A DNA stretch of 64,000 nt. Source: Argentina anserina. Lineage: Eukaryota; Streptophyta; Magnoliopsida; Rosales; Rosaceae. The position numbers and the translations under genes were made by a program. The notes beneath the pieces are model-generated. The model was not told the origin of the DNA. It ran no database searches and worked only from the letters and a program-made list of their open reading frames with translations. Of this stretch, positions 12,239 through 23,818 are shown piece after piece; position 1 is the stretch's first letter, and each line of letters opens with the position of its first letter. The DNA is taken from contig NC_065878.1 in the NCBI RefSeq assembly GCF_933775445.1, positions 14,271,395-14,335,394 of the forward strand, read 5' to 3'.

Positions 12239-13526
12239 TCAAATGGACAAACATTTACAGCTGATTACATCATCATCAGAATCCAATTTAGGTATTGAAG
12301 AACTCACAATTACCCCTTCCATATTTCCTGCATTTTCAACATCAAACATGACTGTGCTAAGCCCCTTACCAACAACATAAATACTCTTCCCAATAGCTAC
12401 GAGTTGACAGGGCGGTCTGGTAAGCAAGGATGACAGCCTCCCAACTGGAATCCATTCCCTAGTCTCCTTGTCCCACATCATCAGCCTAGTTCCTGAGCTC
12501 TGATCCAATACATAAAGGGTTCCGTCTATTACAACTGCCGGACCTCGCCAGCCAGAGACCATATCAGCATCTGCATGCTGCCATGTACCGCTTGATGGTT
12601 CATAAACAACAGCATAGACATGAGAAGATACAGCAGAAGTGCCACAGCGGATGTAGATTTTCCCGGCCATGACCACAGAATCCTCAATTTCAGGGACAAT
12701 GTTTGGATCCGAGTGAAAAATCCACTTATTAATGCTAGGATCATAAATGTCCCAAGAATGTGGATCACTCGAATTAGAACCTAATCCACCAATTGCATAT
12801 ATTTTCTCATCTAATACTTCACAGGCAAAATAGCACCTGCACATGGAAAATAAAAACAATTGTCAATTACTAAAGAAATAAATAGCCAGACTATTGCGAT
12901 AGATTTTGCTACTAACAGTTCACGCGGTGAGCAATCATAAGCTTCAAGATCATAGTACAACCATATTGATCGCCCGCCTTAATTTTAAAAAATAAATAAA
13001 TAAAGGAGATCAAGTAGCGTTTCACAGTGACCGAGGCACAATACCTAGCAGTAGATAAGGGAGCAGCTTCATTCCAGGTGTTCAGGGAAGCATCATAGCA
13101 GTAGACCTCATCTACAGCATCTTCACACCAACCACAACCACCTAACAAGTAAACGTTCTTTCCTAGCACTTCAAATCCCATGCCTTTTCTCTTCAAGGTG
13201 CGAGGCGGAAGCTCATTAATAAGCTTCCAACTCCTTCTTGATGTGTTTGGATCCAACATATACAAGCAAAGGCGTTCCAACTTGTCTCGGCACAAAGCAT
13301 AGATCCAAGTCTCGTCAAGTTTATGCTTGCGACGGTAGGAATGCCACTCTTCACTGCCTACTAAGCGTAGCCATCTTTTTGAAACACACTTTAGGACTGT
13401 ATGGTACTTCCGGGGTACTCTAGCCATGCAGAAAAGAGCAATGTCATCAGGAAGTCCAGATATAAGCGGTTGTTGGGCCGGTTCCATTTCACTGATCCCA
13501 TCTGCTCCATCTCCACGCTGCTCCAT
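12239..13526 (-). CDS. SKIP4: F-box/kelch-repeat protein, SKIP4-like, 359 aa
   Basis: Two coding exons on the minus strand, 13526-13045 and 12836-12239 (482 + 598 nt), joined in phase 2 through an Arg codon (donor gtattgtg, acceptor catgtgcag). Residues about 21-65 form an F-box (LISGLPDDIALFCMARVPRK, then LKCVSKRWLRLVGSEEW). Kelch-type repeats follow: VYLLGGCGWCEDAVDEVYCY, IYAIGGLGSN with DIYDPSINKW, IYIRCGT, and LYVLDQSSGTRLMMWDKETREW. F-box proteins dock to SKP1 in SCF ubiquitin ligases and the kelch propeller binds substrate. Length and motif order match Arabidopsis SKIP4 (about 358 aa by memory). The 5' UTR seems split by a 786-bp intron (acceptor at 13537-13538, donor at 14321-14322). 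The neighbouring LINE lies beyond its 3' end. Confidence 0.88.
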
Positions 13527-14971
13527 TCTAAAATTCCTGCAAAATCAAATAAGAACCAAAAACAATGTAGATAAGTTAGCCTGACAAAAAGGTAGCTTGT
13601 TAAGCATTAGATTCTTTTTCTAAAATCTCAGTAACAAGAATATCAGCTTACAACTCAGCTATCGCATTAAAGACAAAACTTTCCCTAACAACAAAGCTCG
13701 CATTCTCCGACTCCAATCATCCCTCAAGAATTAACCGACACGTAAAGAACCAACTCAATTTCACCCTAAACATCTCCAAATTCAGACACTTTCTTGCACC
13801 GCTGCAATGCAACAACTATATCTATATCCATTATCATCGCAGCAGAAATCTTCGTCTCCCGATTAAAGCTAAAATACTCCGTAGACTACTAAAGCTGCAA
13901 CCTAAACTGCATTAAAGACCAAAAACCTCAATACAAATTCAAATTGGGCAGCATTCTTCATACTTCAGCTTTCTTCATAATGCAGCAAAATAAAAAAAAT
14001 TCACCAGAGCTTAATGTTATCTTCAACAAAACAACTAAACCCGCAACTCTACTCAAACCCAAAAAAAAAAAAAAACAAAACCCAATCTACAACAGCACCT
14101 GGGTTCATTCAAACTCTACGATTTTGTTTCTAGCAAACCAAGCAGATCAAACAAACAAAGCTAGAGGAACCCTAATTTAGAATCATGAAAAAGGAACAAC
14201 CTTTAAAAACGACAGCTTCACATCGAACCGGAATTGCGATCTAAAACAATATGAACGAAAAAAAAACTTGAGCTTTGAGAATTGAAAGAAGGAGAAAAAA
14301 GAAGGGTGGAGTGTGAAATTACCTGAAAACCTGATAGCGTTAAGGGATTCAATGGATTCCAGTTTATATATGATTACAAAATGTTGGGGGTGTAATGTAA
14401 GCTTTCCTTCGACTTTCAATTAGTTTTCTTCTGGGAAAGGGATCGTGTTTAGTGTACACGTGTCCTAACTACAGCATTTCTAAGTTATATTGATCAGTTG
14501 GCTAAAACTTGATCTTAAAATTTGAGACGAAAAAACTTGAACAAATGACTAAAGCTTAATCCATAATTGAGACCAAGGCACAAAAGAAAACTCGATTGCT
14601 CTGAATAGACAAGAAGTCTCTATTTGATTTGTTAACCAAGTGTAATGTTGTCCTAAGATTTTCTAGTTACGTTTGTTTAGAGGCTTCAGGTTTTTGTACT
14701 TGGTTACAACAAAACATTATACAATACAAATGAATTCAAGTGATTTATCCCCAGTAAAAGGATCATGCCACTTAAAAACATTAAAATCTCTTTATAAATG
14801 TAATGTAGTACCGATTACAGTTGCTAGTTCGCTACATCTTAAACAACCGAGATAGAGATTTATATGTTTCTTGCGTACAGCACATTATTATACACTATTA
14901 TCTTGCATGCATTTTCCCGTGCAGAAATTCGAACCTAAACTAAAATTGGTTCATCGCTGTGCTCTTTTACA
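13527..14971. other. SKIP4 5' UTR intron, promoter and spacer to ACH
   Basis: Positions 13537-14322 fit a leader intron of the minus-strand SKIP4 gene, with a short 5' UTR exon starting at 14323. The rest is AT-rich spacer containing the SKIP4 promoter and the 3' UTR of the thioesterase gene. No other gene was recognised. Confidence 0.5.
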
Positions 14972-17900
14972 TCACAACTTAGATGTGGCACCCGCAGTTG
15001 GTCTGATTGGTCTATTCAGGGACTCTTGAGTCAATGATACAACAAGCTGCAATCAAAACATGTCAGAGTTCATGAGACGATCAATGCTTCGAGAGATGCA
15101 AATCAAATAGCAAAGGGAGAGTTGGGGTTGGGAATGTATGTGACTCTTCGCATCCAGTTACGTACCTCTCCCTTGGTATTGAACATTTGGCCTGTGACAT
15201 AGCCGCGTGCATTATAGGCAATGGGACTCACTATCTGTTAAAGAACACAAATCCCAGTATTTAAGACAGAAAGTATGAGGCAAAGTGTCAAAAATGTGAG
15301 ATCATATCAAACCATTTTGAGACTTACCACATGAAGTAACCAATCATCAGCTCTTAGGGGGCGGTGAAACCACATTCTGAGAAAAAACAATTGCAAAAGT
15401 ATTGTAACGCATGAGCAGTATCTCTAGTGCACATGTCCTTAATTTTTCTACACTGAATTGCATACTTCTTCAGTTCTTCATATGTCGGTTTTAACCAGCT
15501 ATAAAATCATTTCTACAACTAGTTTCATTTGGTTATACTTGCATCTAGTGGATATACAAATAATACAATCATGTGTGTGACACATTGATCTAGCCTAATC
15601 GTATAAGACTAATAAGATACCACACTCACCACTATTACTTTTTCTTAATTACATGAAACATATTTGCTACACTTTGTCTTTGATATAACCAATAATGGAA
15701 TAGCATTGTAACACGGGCCACGGTGATTATACAAACAAAAAAGAGAACAGAAAAAAGCAGAAAACAAAAGACTTACGCATGGTCCAAACTAACTTGACTT
15801 GTTTTATGTCCTCTTCTACGGTGAGGATTCAGACTTACACCAGAGAATATCAAATCTGAAGCATAAGCCACAACACATCTGCAAAACATATGTAACACGA
15901 TAATCAATAATACATATAGGTTGCAATACGTGGAGAGTATATCTTGCTCCTCTACATCCAAACCACCCAAAAAACAGCCAGCATGACACATCTACCAGAA
16001 AGTATTCTTTTCCCGCCACCCAAAAACTAAAATCTCTCACAGATTGAGGCATCACATGGGCCTTGGTAATTCAAGTTTACAGACTTTACACTAACTTCCT
16101 TCACATTTTGAACAGAAAGATCTCTTAGAAAGCTAAAAATGGAACAAAAAGACTGTAATGCCCGCTAAAGGTCCTATCAAGGACCAGCCCATCATTGTAA
16201 TCCTTTCTGTTCGAAAAAGAGATGAAAGGCGATTAAACTATGGCCCCTCCTAATCTCATATTCTCAAAATGAAATGAAATGGATATCCATTTAAAGGACA
16301 GTGACAGGTACAATACACCAGGCACCAATAGCCTATTCATTAAATGAATATGTAACATCCTCTCAAACAAATAACCTGAAAAGTGAATATCACTATGTTA
16401 CTTAAATGTGGTGCGTACCTATGCAAAGCCTGATCATCTGAAAGTTTTCCTTTTGCTCTAAACCAGAACCTCAAACTGCAAAGTCACGAACCTCTAGTTA
16501 TGTAGGAGTTTGGCATTAAGGCTCAAACTGGTAAATAACAGAACAGAAGATATATCCATCATTATATTCAGTGGAAAGCATACTGCAGGCACGAGAGAAC
16601 ATGATATTTTGTAGAAAGGTAAAGCCAACAACAAACCTTGGTGGAGATTTAGTCTGATTGGTCCGGCTACTAGGTTCACAAAACCGTATCTCAATTGGCC
16701 ATGGGACATATTCCTTTGCAGCTACTTTGATCCGATAAGTTCTGAACCAAGCAAAGATCAGCACAAACAAACTATGATATAGGTAATCCATCATTATTTT
16801 TTGCACAACGAAAATATGAGGCATTTCCTATATGTACAACACATAAAATTTCTACAACCCAGATTTTATAATATATGTACTATATCTACCACCCTCTAAA
16901 AGTATTTTTCATATAGAAAAATGTCCAACAAAGGAAAATGACTAGCGCATCTAAAAAGCTAAATTTTGGTACAAAAAAAAAAAACTAAAAAAGAACCAGT
17001 ATCTTACAGTTAACAAAAACTCCTGATCGTGCTGTCAGAAATAAACCATTTTGAAAATAAAAATAATTAAAGATTAAAAATTTAGAAAAATGAATCAAAA
17101 CTAAATTCTTGAGCAACAATATTATAACATGATTCAGTAACTCTCCACTTTCGTACAAACTAGAAATAATATTCAGGAAATTATTCATCTGTGAATCCTG
17201 CTGGACAAATTGATGCCTATAGTTTAGGTGGTCAAGGTCTAAGAACCATCCCCACCATATGTGCGTACACATGGGAGGAAATTTTACCACATCTGACGGG
17301 ATATTCTTTTATCAAATGGCGAACCTATGATGTGCTTAGATGCACACTTTTCCTAACCATTCCAAAACCAAAAATGAAAGAAATGAATGTGTAAAGTACA
17401 AGTTGAAGTACAACAAATTTTGCATGATTGGCATATAGCAGTGACCGACCACGTAAGTGTATATCTTACCTTGGAAGACGGGGATCAAAAAGACGTCTTT
17501 CACGTAATTCTTCCATTGATGGAAGCTGTTAAGGATCAAGAGTTCAATTTCTAACACAACAATCAGCAAGAAAGTTGTTAATATGTAAGCAATGTTATGT
17601 TACCGAATCTGGTGAAGTCACAGATGGCATTATGGCTTCCTGGTGGACAGACCCTTGTTCTTCTTTCTGTAAAAGAACCTAACCAATGTTACAAGAAATC
17701 CAATGCACCTGTTACTTTAGCATACATTTAAGGAACCAAAATTGCAATATGTATCAACAAAGAAAGTTTACTAGCTTATCAACACAACATTATTTAGCAC
17801 TAATTTCAGTCTTGTTTTATAACAGACCTAGAAATTTGACAAACAAGTCCTCATCAAGTAAAAAAAAGATATGCATTTTTTAAGTGTACAAATTTCAAGA

Positions 17901-20597
17901 CGACAAGCATACAAAGTAATACTTCAACAGAGCATATCATATATGAAATGACTAAATAAATGCATACTTGAAACGAAGCTTGTAGAGTGAATATGTTTAT
18001 CCCTTTTTGTATTGCATCTACTCTTCGAGTAGCAAAACTCTTTCCATCACGCACTCGGTGAACTTGATATATGATTGGTGCTGCAAAAGATAAACAATCA
18101 CATGTGACAAGTATATTGAGCACCATATGGATAATTAATTGGTATACGACATTCTTGTTTAGAAGAAGGGGCTCCAGAATTTAGAATCATACTATGCCAC
18201 CATAAGGCAAGAGCACATGTTCAAAATGTACTAAAACGACAGATATTAGTTCCACTGTTGTAAGAAGAAAAACATATGCAGAATAATAAGCAAATAATAC
18301 TTTATTCAAAATGAGATAACAAAAGAACAAAAGATTATTTTCAGATGCTGCGAATAGATACTTACTGTTGAAATCCCCAACAAGCAGAAAATGTGCATGC
18401 AGACTGTGAACAAGCTTGAGACAATCAACAGTTTTTGTTGCTGCAGCCAAAGCCTGAATTTTATGGGCTATGTTAGAGACAAGTATGCTCTTACTAAACA
18501 TATGAATGATAAATCACTGTTCAAATATGTCTGAATGAAAAACCCATGGGTACTCACCAATGATGATAGTCCAATTTTTGTGTTTTTCTTATGATGAATG
18601 AGAAAATTATGTTTCACTCATGCAAGTTATACAATCCATAAAATTATTCAAATTTCTGTTTACCCTATCTTCTATACATTCCTCCAGAAAAATCCAGTAT
18701 CAACTTTATAGAGGAGAGAAAGAGTTACTTAGTCATGCCTGTCCAACTAACTGTCCTCCAAAAACCTGTCCAAATCTCGGTGCCTCTGGTAAAGTTATCC
18801 CCTGAAATATATTTGCCTACAGACAAGAAAAACAATAATAAATAAATAAGACCTTAGAAAAAAGTGTGCAGTTGTTGGGTGCATTTCCATTACAACTCAG
18901 ACTATCAAATAAAGAGACTTGAAACAGAAAATTATATAATATATCAACATATGTCATTGTCTCTGAACTGACAACACAATTACGCGAATAGATGTCATAC
19001 ATATATGTTTAACTAATCAAAGTTCAGGATTACATTGCATTTGGTTATCAAGAACAGAAATAAAATCATAACTGCATAATTTTGACATGCTAAGCAATCA
19101 ACAACTAATCAGATAACACAGTATTATTTGCACTATGTGTATTGTATGATGCATGCATAACTTCAAATGCTATGCTAACATAGAACTTGAAATCTCTTTA
19201 TAAGTGTAGAAGAAACATACTTCAATCGGTTCCAAATGCAATATATTCTCAACAAGAGAGCATGTCTCACGAGCTTTATCAGCATGCCAGATTGATTTTG
19301 GCTGCAGCAGAGAACAGTGTTCATGGGGTAGCACCAAGCATGTCAGCTGCACAACACATCAGAAGACATTGTTAGCATACACACAATACAGCATTTACAT
19401 GAAATCGAGCAACAACAAAGATAGTTTCTGAGATAAAAACAAAAGGAGAGGTTAACAACATAGTCCCATACGATATTAACCTATCCACTTTCTCAGGCTC
19501 CTTCAATTACTTTCAAGCACCAAAAAAGTGAAAGAAAAAAAGAAGCTAAAATGACATGTACTTTTCAACTACCTTAGATGAAGCAATTACATCAGCTTGA
19601 TGACCTAATACTTTAAAACCTGCAAAATCACCGCACGTTATTCTTCAATGCTAATTCCTGGTGATATTTGCAATCGCACTTTGATTACAAGCTTATAAGT
19701 TATATCATATCATGGGCTAGGACATACTTGCAGGTACACACATCAACAAAGTATAGCCTCAACCAAACCAAAGTTTTAAACACCAAACGGGGGACAACTA
19801 CATGTGTTTGCCTTTATGTCTTAAGTCCTCAACTCACATCAGATCCAATTAATTTAACTACTACATAAGCTCCATATACCCTTAAACAATCTCATATCAA
19901 AAACTCCCATCACCAGAAACTAATCCAAGAATCCCATTTCCAAACACTTGAAACCCAACCAAACCATTCTCAATAAATCATGACCAAAAACTTCACACTT
20001 GCACTCAAAGAAAAGGTCCCAACTCCCAAGTTCTCACCATAACCAAAGTAATCATATATTTTCAACTGAAACTCCGGCCGATTGTCTTCATCAGCATTAA
20101 CAGACCCAGTAACTTCAGCCTGCACAAAAACAAACCACTCAATTACACTCAAACCCCACACTGAAAACTCCAACTTCACCAAAATCCAAGAACAATTACT
20201 CAAAAAGCACAAAACTTTAACCTCACACATACTAACCTCTCCTTCCCAAATAAAGTAAACACCAATCCCAACCTCCCCTTCACGCACCACATACTCTCCT
20301 TTATCTGCAAACTCATAAAGCTCAAACCTTTACTCAGAGAAACTTCAAAACACTATCAAATTTTACAAATACAGTAAAAATGAGACTCTGGGATTTACCA
20401 TAGTGTTTTGTAATAACGAGCTGGGCGATTTTCCTGAGGGAGGAGCTGGGAAGGCGCTGAAGCAGAGGAAGGCAGCCCAGGAACTCAATCACTGCAAAAA
20501 GAATGCAAATGGAAAACTCATAAACGTTGAAATTCAACTTAATATGATGAATTTTGGGTTTTTGAGGATCACGGTTTGGACCTGATTCGGAGTCCAT
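14972..20597 (-). CDS. ACH2: peroxisomal acyl-CoA thioesterase with N-terminal cyclic-nucleotide-binding-like domain, 428 aa, 17 exons
   Basis: Coding exons (high to low): 20597-20582, 20491-20399, 20304-20237, 20119-20038, 19619-19573, 19346-19221, 18816-18739, 18453-18366, 18080-17968, 17666-17604, 17525-17470, 16741-16637, 16475-16419, 15878-15777, 15376-15328, 15234-15166, 15046-14972. They sum to 1,287 nt. Residues about 5-118 form a cNMP-binding-like domain ([20 protein letters not shown]). Two TesB-type hotdog domains follow: [20 protein letters not shown] and, in the C-terminal half, [17 protein letters not shown], with Asp363 and Gln411 (LTQES) at the usual catalytic places. The C-terminus is SKL, a peroxisomal targeting signal type 1. 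Such enzymes hydrolyse fatty acyl-CoA in peroxisomes next to beta-oxidation. The first coding exon is only 16 nt, and intron 7 uses a GC donor. The exact ACH number is uncertain. Confidence 0.92.
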
Positions 20598-20772
20598 GAT
20601 TGAGAATGGTGAAGCTGATCGTGTTCAACTGTGAAAAATGTGGAGAGCAAATTTAAAAAGGAAAAGAAGAGTCATTTTATATGATTGGGTGGTCTGTGAT
20701 CTGCTGAGGATGAGGTGTATGGGTTTTGGAGTGAGGCAGCCAGTGAAGTGTTGCCACGGACGGAATGTAGTG
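20598..20772. promoter_or_regulatory. ACH upstream region
   Basis: Short region upstream of the minus-strand thioesterase gene, likely its 5' UTR and core promoter. A SINE lies immediately beyond it. No motif was assigned. Confidence 0.35.
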
Positions 20773-20781
20773 TCAGGCTTC

Positions 20782-20964
20782 TTTTTTTTTTTTTACAGGA
20801 AATCCCTCGTTTTTTTTAGAAGATTATACCTTCGAGCCACGTCGGATCACCGGATTATGGCGGGGAAGCTCTCCCAACACTGATTGTTTCATTCACAAAG
20901 TTCGAATTTAAGACCTTACTTAAGGAAAACAAACTCTTTTCCACTTGAACCACCAGGTCTTAGT
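20782..20964 (-). mobile_element. tRNA-derived SINE with poly(A) tail and target duplication
   Basis: On the minus strand the element starts near 20964. It carries a Pol III A-box-like GGTTCAAGTGG (20941-20951 region), then a B-box-like AAATTCGAACTT, and ends in A13 (T13 at 20782-20794). It is flanked by a 10-bp near-perfect target duplication, tcaggcttct (20773-20782) and tcaagcttct (20965-20974), one mismatch. The length of about 180 bp is normal for plant SINEs. It sits about 200 bp upstream of the ACH start codon. Confidence 0.7.
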
Positions 20965-21229
20965 TCAAGCTTCTATTTTGAGAAAGCTAATGTGGTTAGT
21001 TTTAGTTTGTTTCTCAATGTGGGGTCCGTCAACGGTCTACAACTGTGGACTACACGTTTTTATATCCTTCTTCTTCTAGTTTTTTAGGTTATTTCCTTCT
21101 TCTTCTATTTTTTTTTTCCAGCTCCATGTATCATTTAGATCAGAGAAGGCTTTTGGGGGGTGAAACGCATGCAATGATGCAATGGACATTAGTTACATAA
21201 CTTGGGCTAAAAATGTATGGTTAGTTTAG

Positions 21230-21580
21230 TGTCACGTCCCGTTTTCAGGAGTGTCTATTGTGGGTGTCACTGGTTAAATTTGCTTCATGCATAGGTGGGA
21301 TTACTCCAAGATCAGATGTGTGGGAGATATATGGCTGCCCCTTCTGATGGGTTCAGGCAGGCCGACCCGGTTAAGTTTGAGGAGTTTGTCGTTAGTCGAG
21401 GACTTAACGTTAAAGAAGGGAGTTGGCCGCCCTACACACTGGTTAGGGTCTGGAGCTGATCCCCTGATGAGCCCAAGGCAGGGCGAAACCAGTGCATTGC
21501 CCCGTTGGATAAAACTGGCTCCATGGGGATGGAGCGCCATATGGACCAAGTGTGGCAGCCGAATGGCTAGGTCCGTGACA
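21230..21580 (+). repeat. TRIM 5' LTR
   Basis: Begins TGTCACG and ends CGTGACA, with TG...CA termini. It matches the 3' LTR over its whole length with scattered substitutions. Confidence 0.92.
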
Positions 21581-21582
21581 AG

Positions 21583-21595
21583 TGGTATCAGAGCC
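21583..21595 (+). other. TRIM primer-binding site (tRNA-iMet)
   Basis: The 13-bp tggtatcagagcc is complementary to the 3' end of plant initiator tRNA-Met and starts 2 nt after the LTR. Confidence 0.93.
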
Positions 21596-21853
21596 GCCTC
21601 AACATCGTTGTCGTTGTGTCGCCATGTCCCCAGGATACGGGGGGCTCCGCGGGGGAGTCGAGTAGGCAGGGTCGCCTCCAAAGGGAGGACCGGACGAGGA
21701 TTCATAGCAAAATCCAGGACGAGAGATCAGGTGCGAAGTATAGTTGGGCGATCTTTGGGAACTCATTTTCGTCGCTCAGGCATCGCAGGCGTTACGCGGG
21801 CCGCAGTGGGGATGTCGTGTACGAGGACGTACACCAAGTTTGGTGGGGGAGGA

Positions 21854-22203
21854 TGTCACGTCCCGTTTTCGGGAGTGTCTATTGTGGGCGTCGCTGGTTA
21901 AATGTGCTTCATACATAGGTGAGATTGCTCCAAGATCAGATGTGTGGAAGATATATGGTTGCTCATTCCTAGGGGTTCAGGCAGGCTGACTCGGTTAAGT
22001 TTAGGGAGCTTGTCGCTAGTCGAGGACTTAACGTCGAAGAAGGGAGTTGACCGCCCTACACACTAGTACGGGTCTGTAGCCGATCCCTGATGAGCCCAAG
22101 GCAGGGCAAAATTAGTGCATTTCCCTGTTGGATAAGACTGACTCCATGGGAATGGAGCGCTGCATGGACTAAATGTGACAGCCGAATGGCTAGGTCCGTG
22201 ACA
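21854..22203 (+). repeat. TRIM 3' LTR
   Basis: Second copy of the terminal repeat, preceded by a purine tract and followed by the ttag flank shared with the left side. Confidence 0.92.
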
Positions 22204-22207
22204 TTAG

Positions 22208-23818
22208 GCTGAGAACATATCCTAAGGAACATGTGTTTAGTTAAACAGATTTTATCTTCTGCTCAAATATGGGAAATGTCTCTATTTAGTATTTCATAGC
22301 TCTAGCTAAGCATTACTTGTCAGCCAAGTTTTGCCCTATTCCACTTCCATATAAGAAAGAGGCTACACACAATTTAAAATAGAGGGAAATAGTTTGGTGT
22401 TACACCTTGAAGAAGGTGGCCGTGATGTGGCCTCCATGAATTCGGAAGTTTTAAACAAAATACAATTTATGGTAATTTTTGTTGCCACTGACAGTGTGAT
22501 TTAAGAAATGTTTTAAGCTACATGGAATGAAGTATGTTTTTTCACTTTACCTCACGGTTGGTTAGGCTGCTATCGTTAGTGATTTAGCAAAAAAAAAATG
22601 CAAGAGACATGGTGTAGCTTGAGTCAACATGTAAATTTTATGGATTTGGAACAATAATGACACATGGTAGCTTTCCTTTTTAGAATGAAGACACATGGGA
22701 GTAGCTTGAGTTGACATAATAGAGAACAGAGTAATGTAACCTCATCCTCATGAACTCTTTTCCGATGAAGCAATGACCCTTTTGTAATGTAACCCCTTTA
22801 CGCCACCATTAGATTGTTTTTTTCCCATTACGATAATGTAAAAAAAAATTGAATAGTGTAAGCAGAAAATGAAAAGACAAAGATCTTCAGGGCTTAGAGG
22901 CATTTTATTGAGTAGATTCTTGTAGCCAAGCACAGAGAAAGAAAGAAATGAGTTTGAGTTGTAGGTAACACAAATTCTTCATTCCAAATATCCTCCATTT
23001 CTTCTCTGTATTTTCTGTATTTGGTCTCTTCTAATCTCTTCTATTCTCCAACATTCATTTCCATCGTTTCTCCACAATCCAAAACAGTACCAAAAAGAAT
23101 CCATTTTTACCAAGTCCAACCCTGTTTCATCCTCATTTATTCTACTGCATATTGTTATCAATACGAGTCACTGTGTTTGCCTCCAGCCATTTGGCAAAGT
23201 ATTGATCTTTGATCTTGTTGATCTTAAAGGCCCAAGAACCATTCTGATTCTTTCCCTGTTTCAAGTTTTCAGATTCTGGGTTTCACTCAATTTCGATTTT
23301 CCAGAGATTGGTTTTGATCCTTATTGATTGGATGCTAGTGTTCTTCAGCTCCAACTCTATCACGTGCAAGTTGCAGGATCTGTATATCTTTCTGCTTATA
23401 TACAAGTTCATGCAAATTTGAGCTTTAATACATGTATATTTCTCGTACTGATACTTCTGTATTGTTCCTATTTAATTTAGCTGTTTGTGAACTGATAAAG
23501 AATATTCATTTCTTTAGATTTCAGTTTGATATAGATAATCCATTTGCACTATAGGTTGCATATTAGTTTGTAATCTTGTTCAATTGATATATGTTTAGAA
23601 CCCAATATCTGATACATAGATTGATGTTAAACATCTAATCCCAGTTGTGATGTTAAGAAACAAAAGATTCTACTTGCCAATAATAGTTCACTTTGAAATT
23701 TTTATTGGTGTACCTATTCAGCAAATTCAAATCAAATTTAGTAGTTTTTCCCTTGTTTTTGAGTTTGTGATCCTATTTGTGACATTGAGCTCTTTGTTTA
23801 TAGGCTTCCATCAGTTCC
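22208..23818. promoter_or_regulatory. lipase upstream region with probable 5' UTR intron
   Basis: AT-rich intergenic DNA after the TRIM, then pyrimidine-rich sequence from about 22980 that looks like the lipase leader. A good splice acceptor (tgtttatag) ends at 23803, 15 nt before the lipase ATG, so the leader probably contains an intron. I cannot fix its donor with confidence. Confidence 0.45.

Larger units (their letters stand above)
21230..22203 (+). mobile_element. complete TRIM (miniature LTR retrotransposon), 974 bp
   Basis: Two direct repeats of about 350 bp (21230-21580 and 21854-22203) start with tgtcacgtcccg and end with gtccgtgaca. Directly after the left LTR lies a primer-binding site for initiator tRNA-Met (tggtatcagagcc, 21583-21595). 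Directly before the right LTR lies a polypurine tract (ggtgggggagga, 21842-21853). The internal part is about 273 bp with no coding capacity. The flanks share ttag (21226-21229 and 22204-22207). The LTRs differ by roughly 10 percent by eye, so the insertion is old. This structure is diagnostic of a non-autonomous TRIM-like element. Confidence 0.93.

Noticed and set aside
21287..21989. Long overlapping frames (up to 204 codons) inside the TRIM
   Set aside because: They lie across LTR and primer-site sequence, on both strands, with no domain. TRIMs are non-coding.
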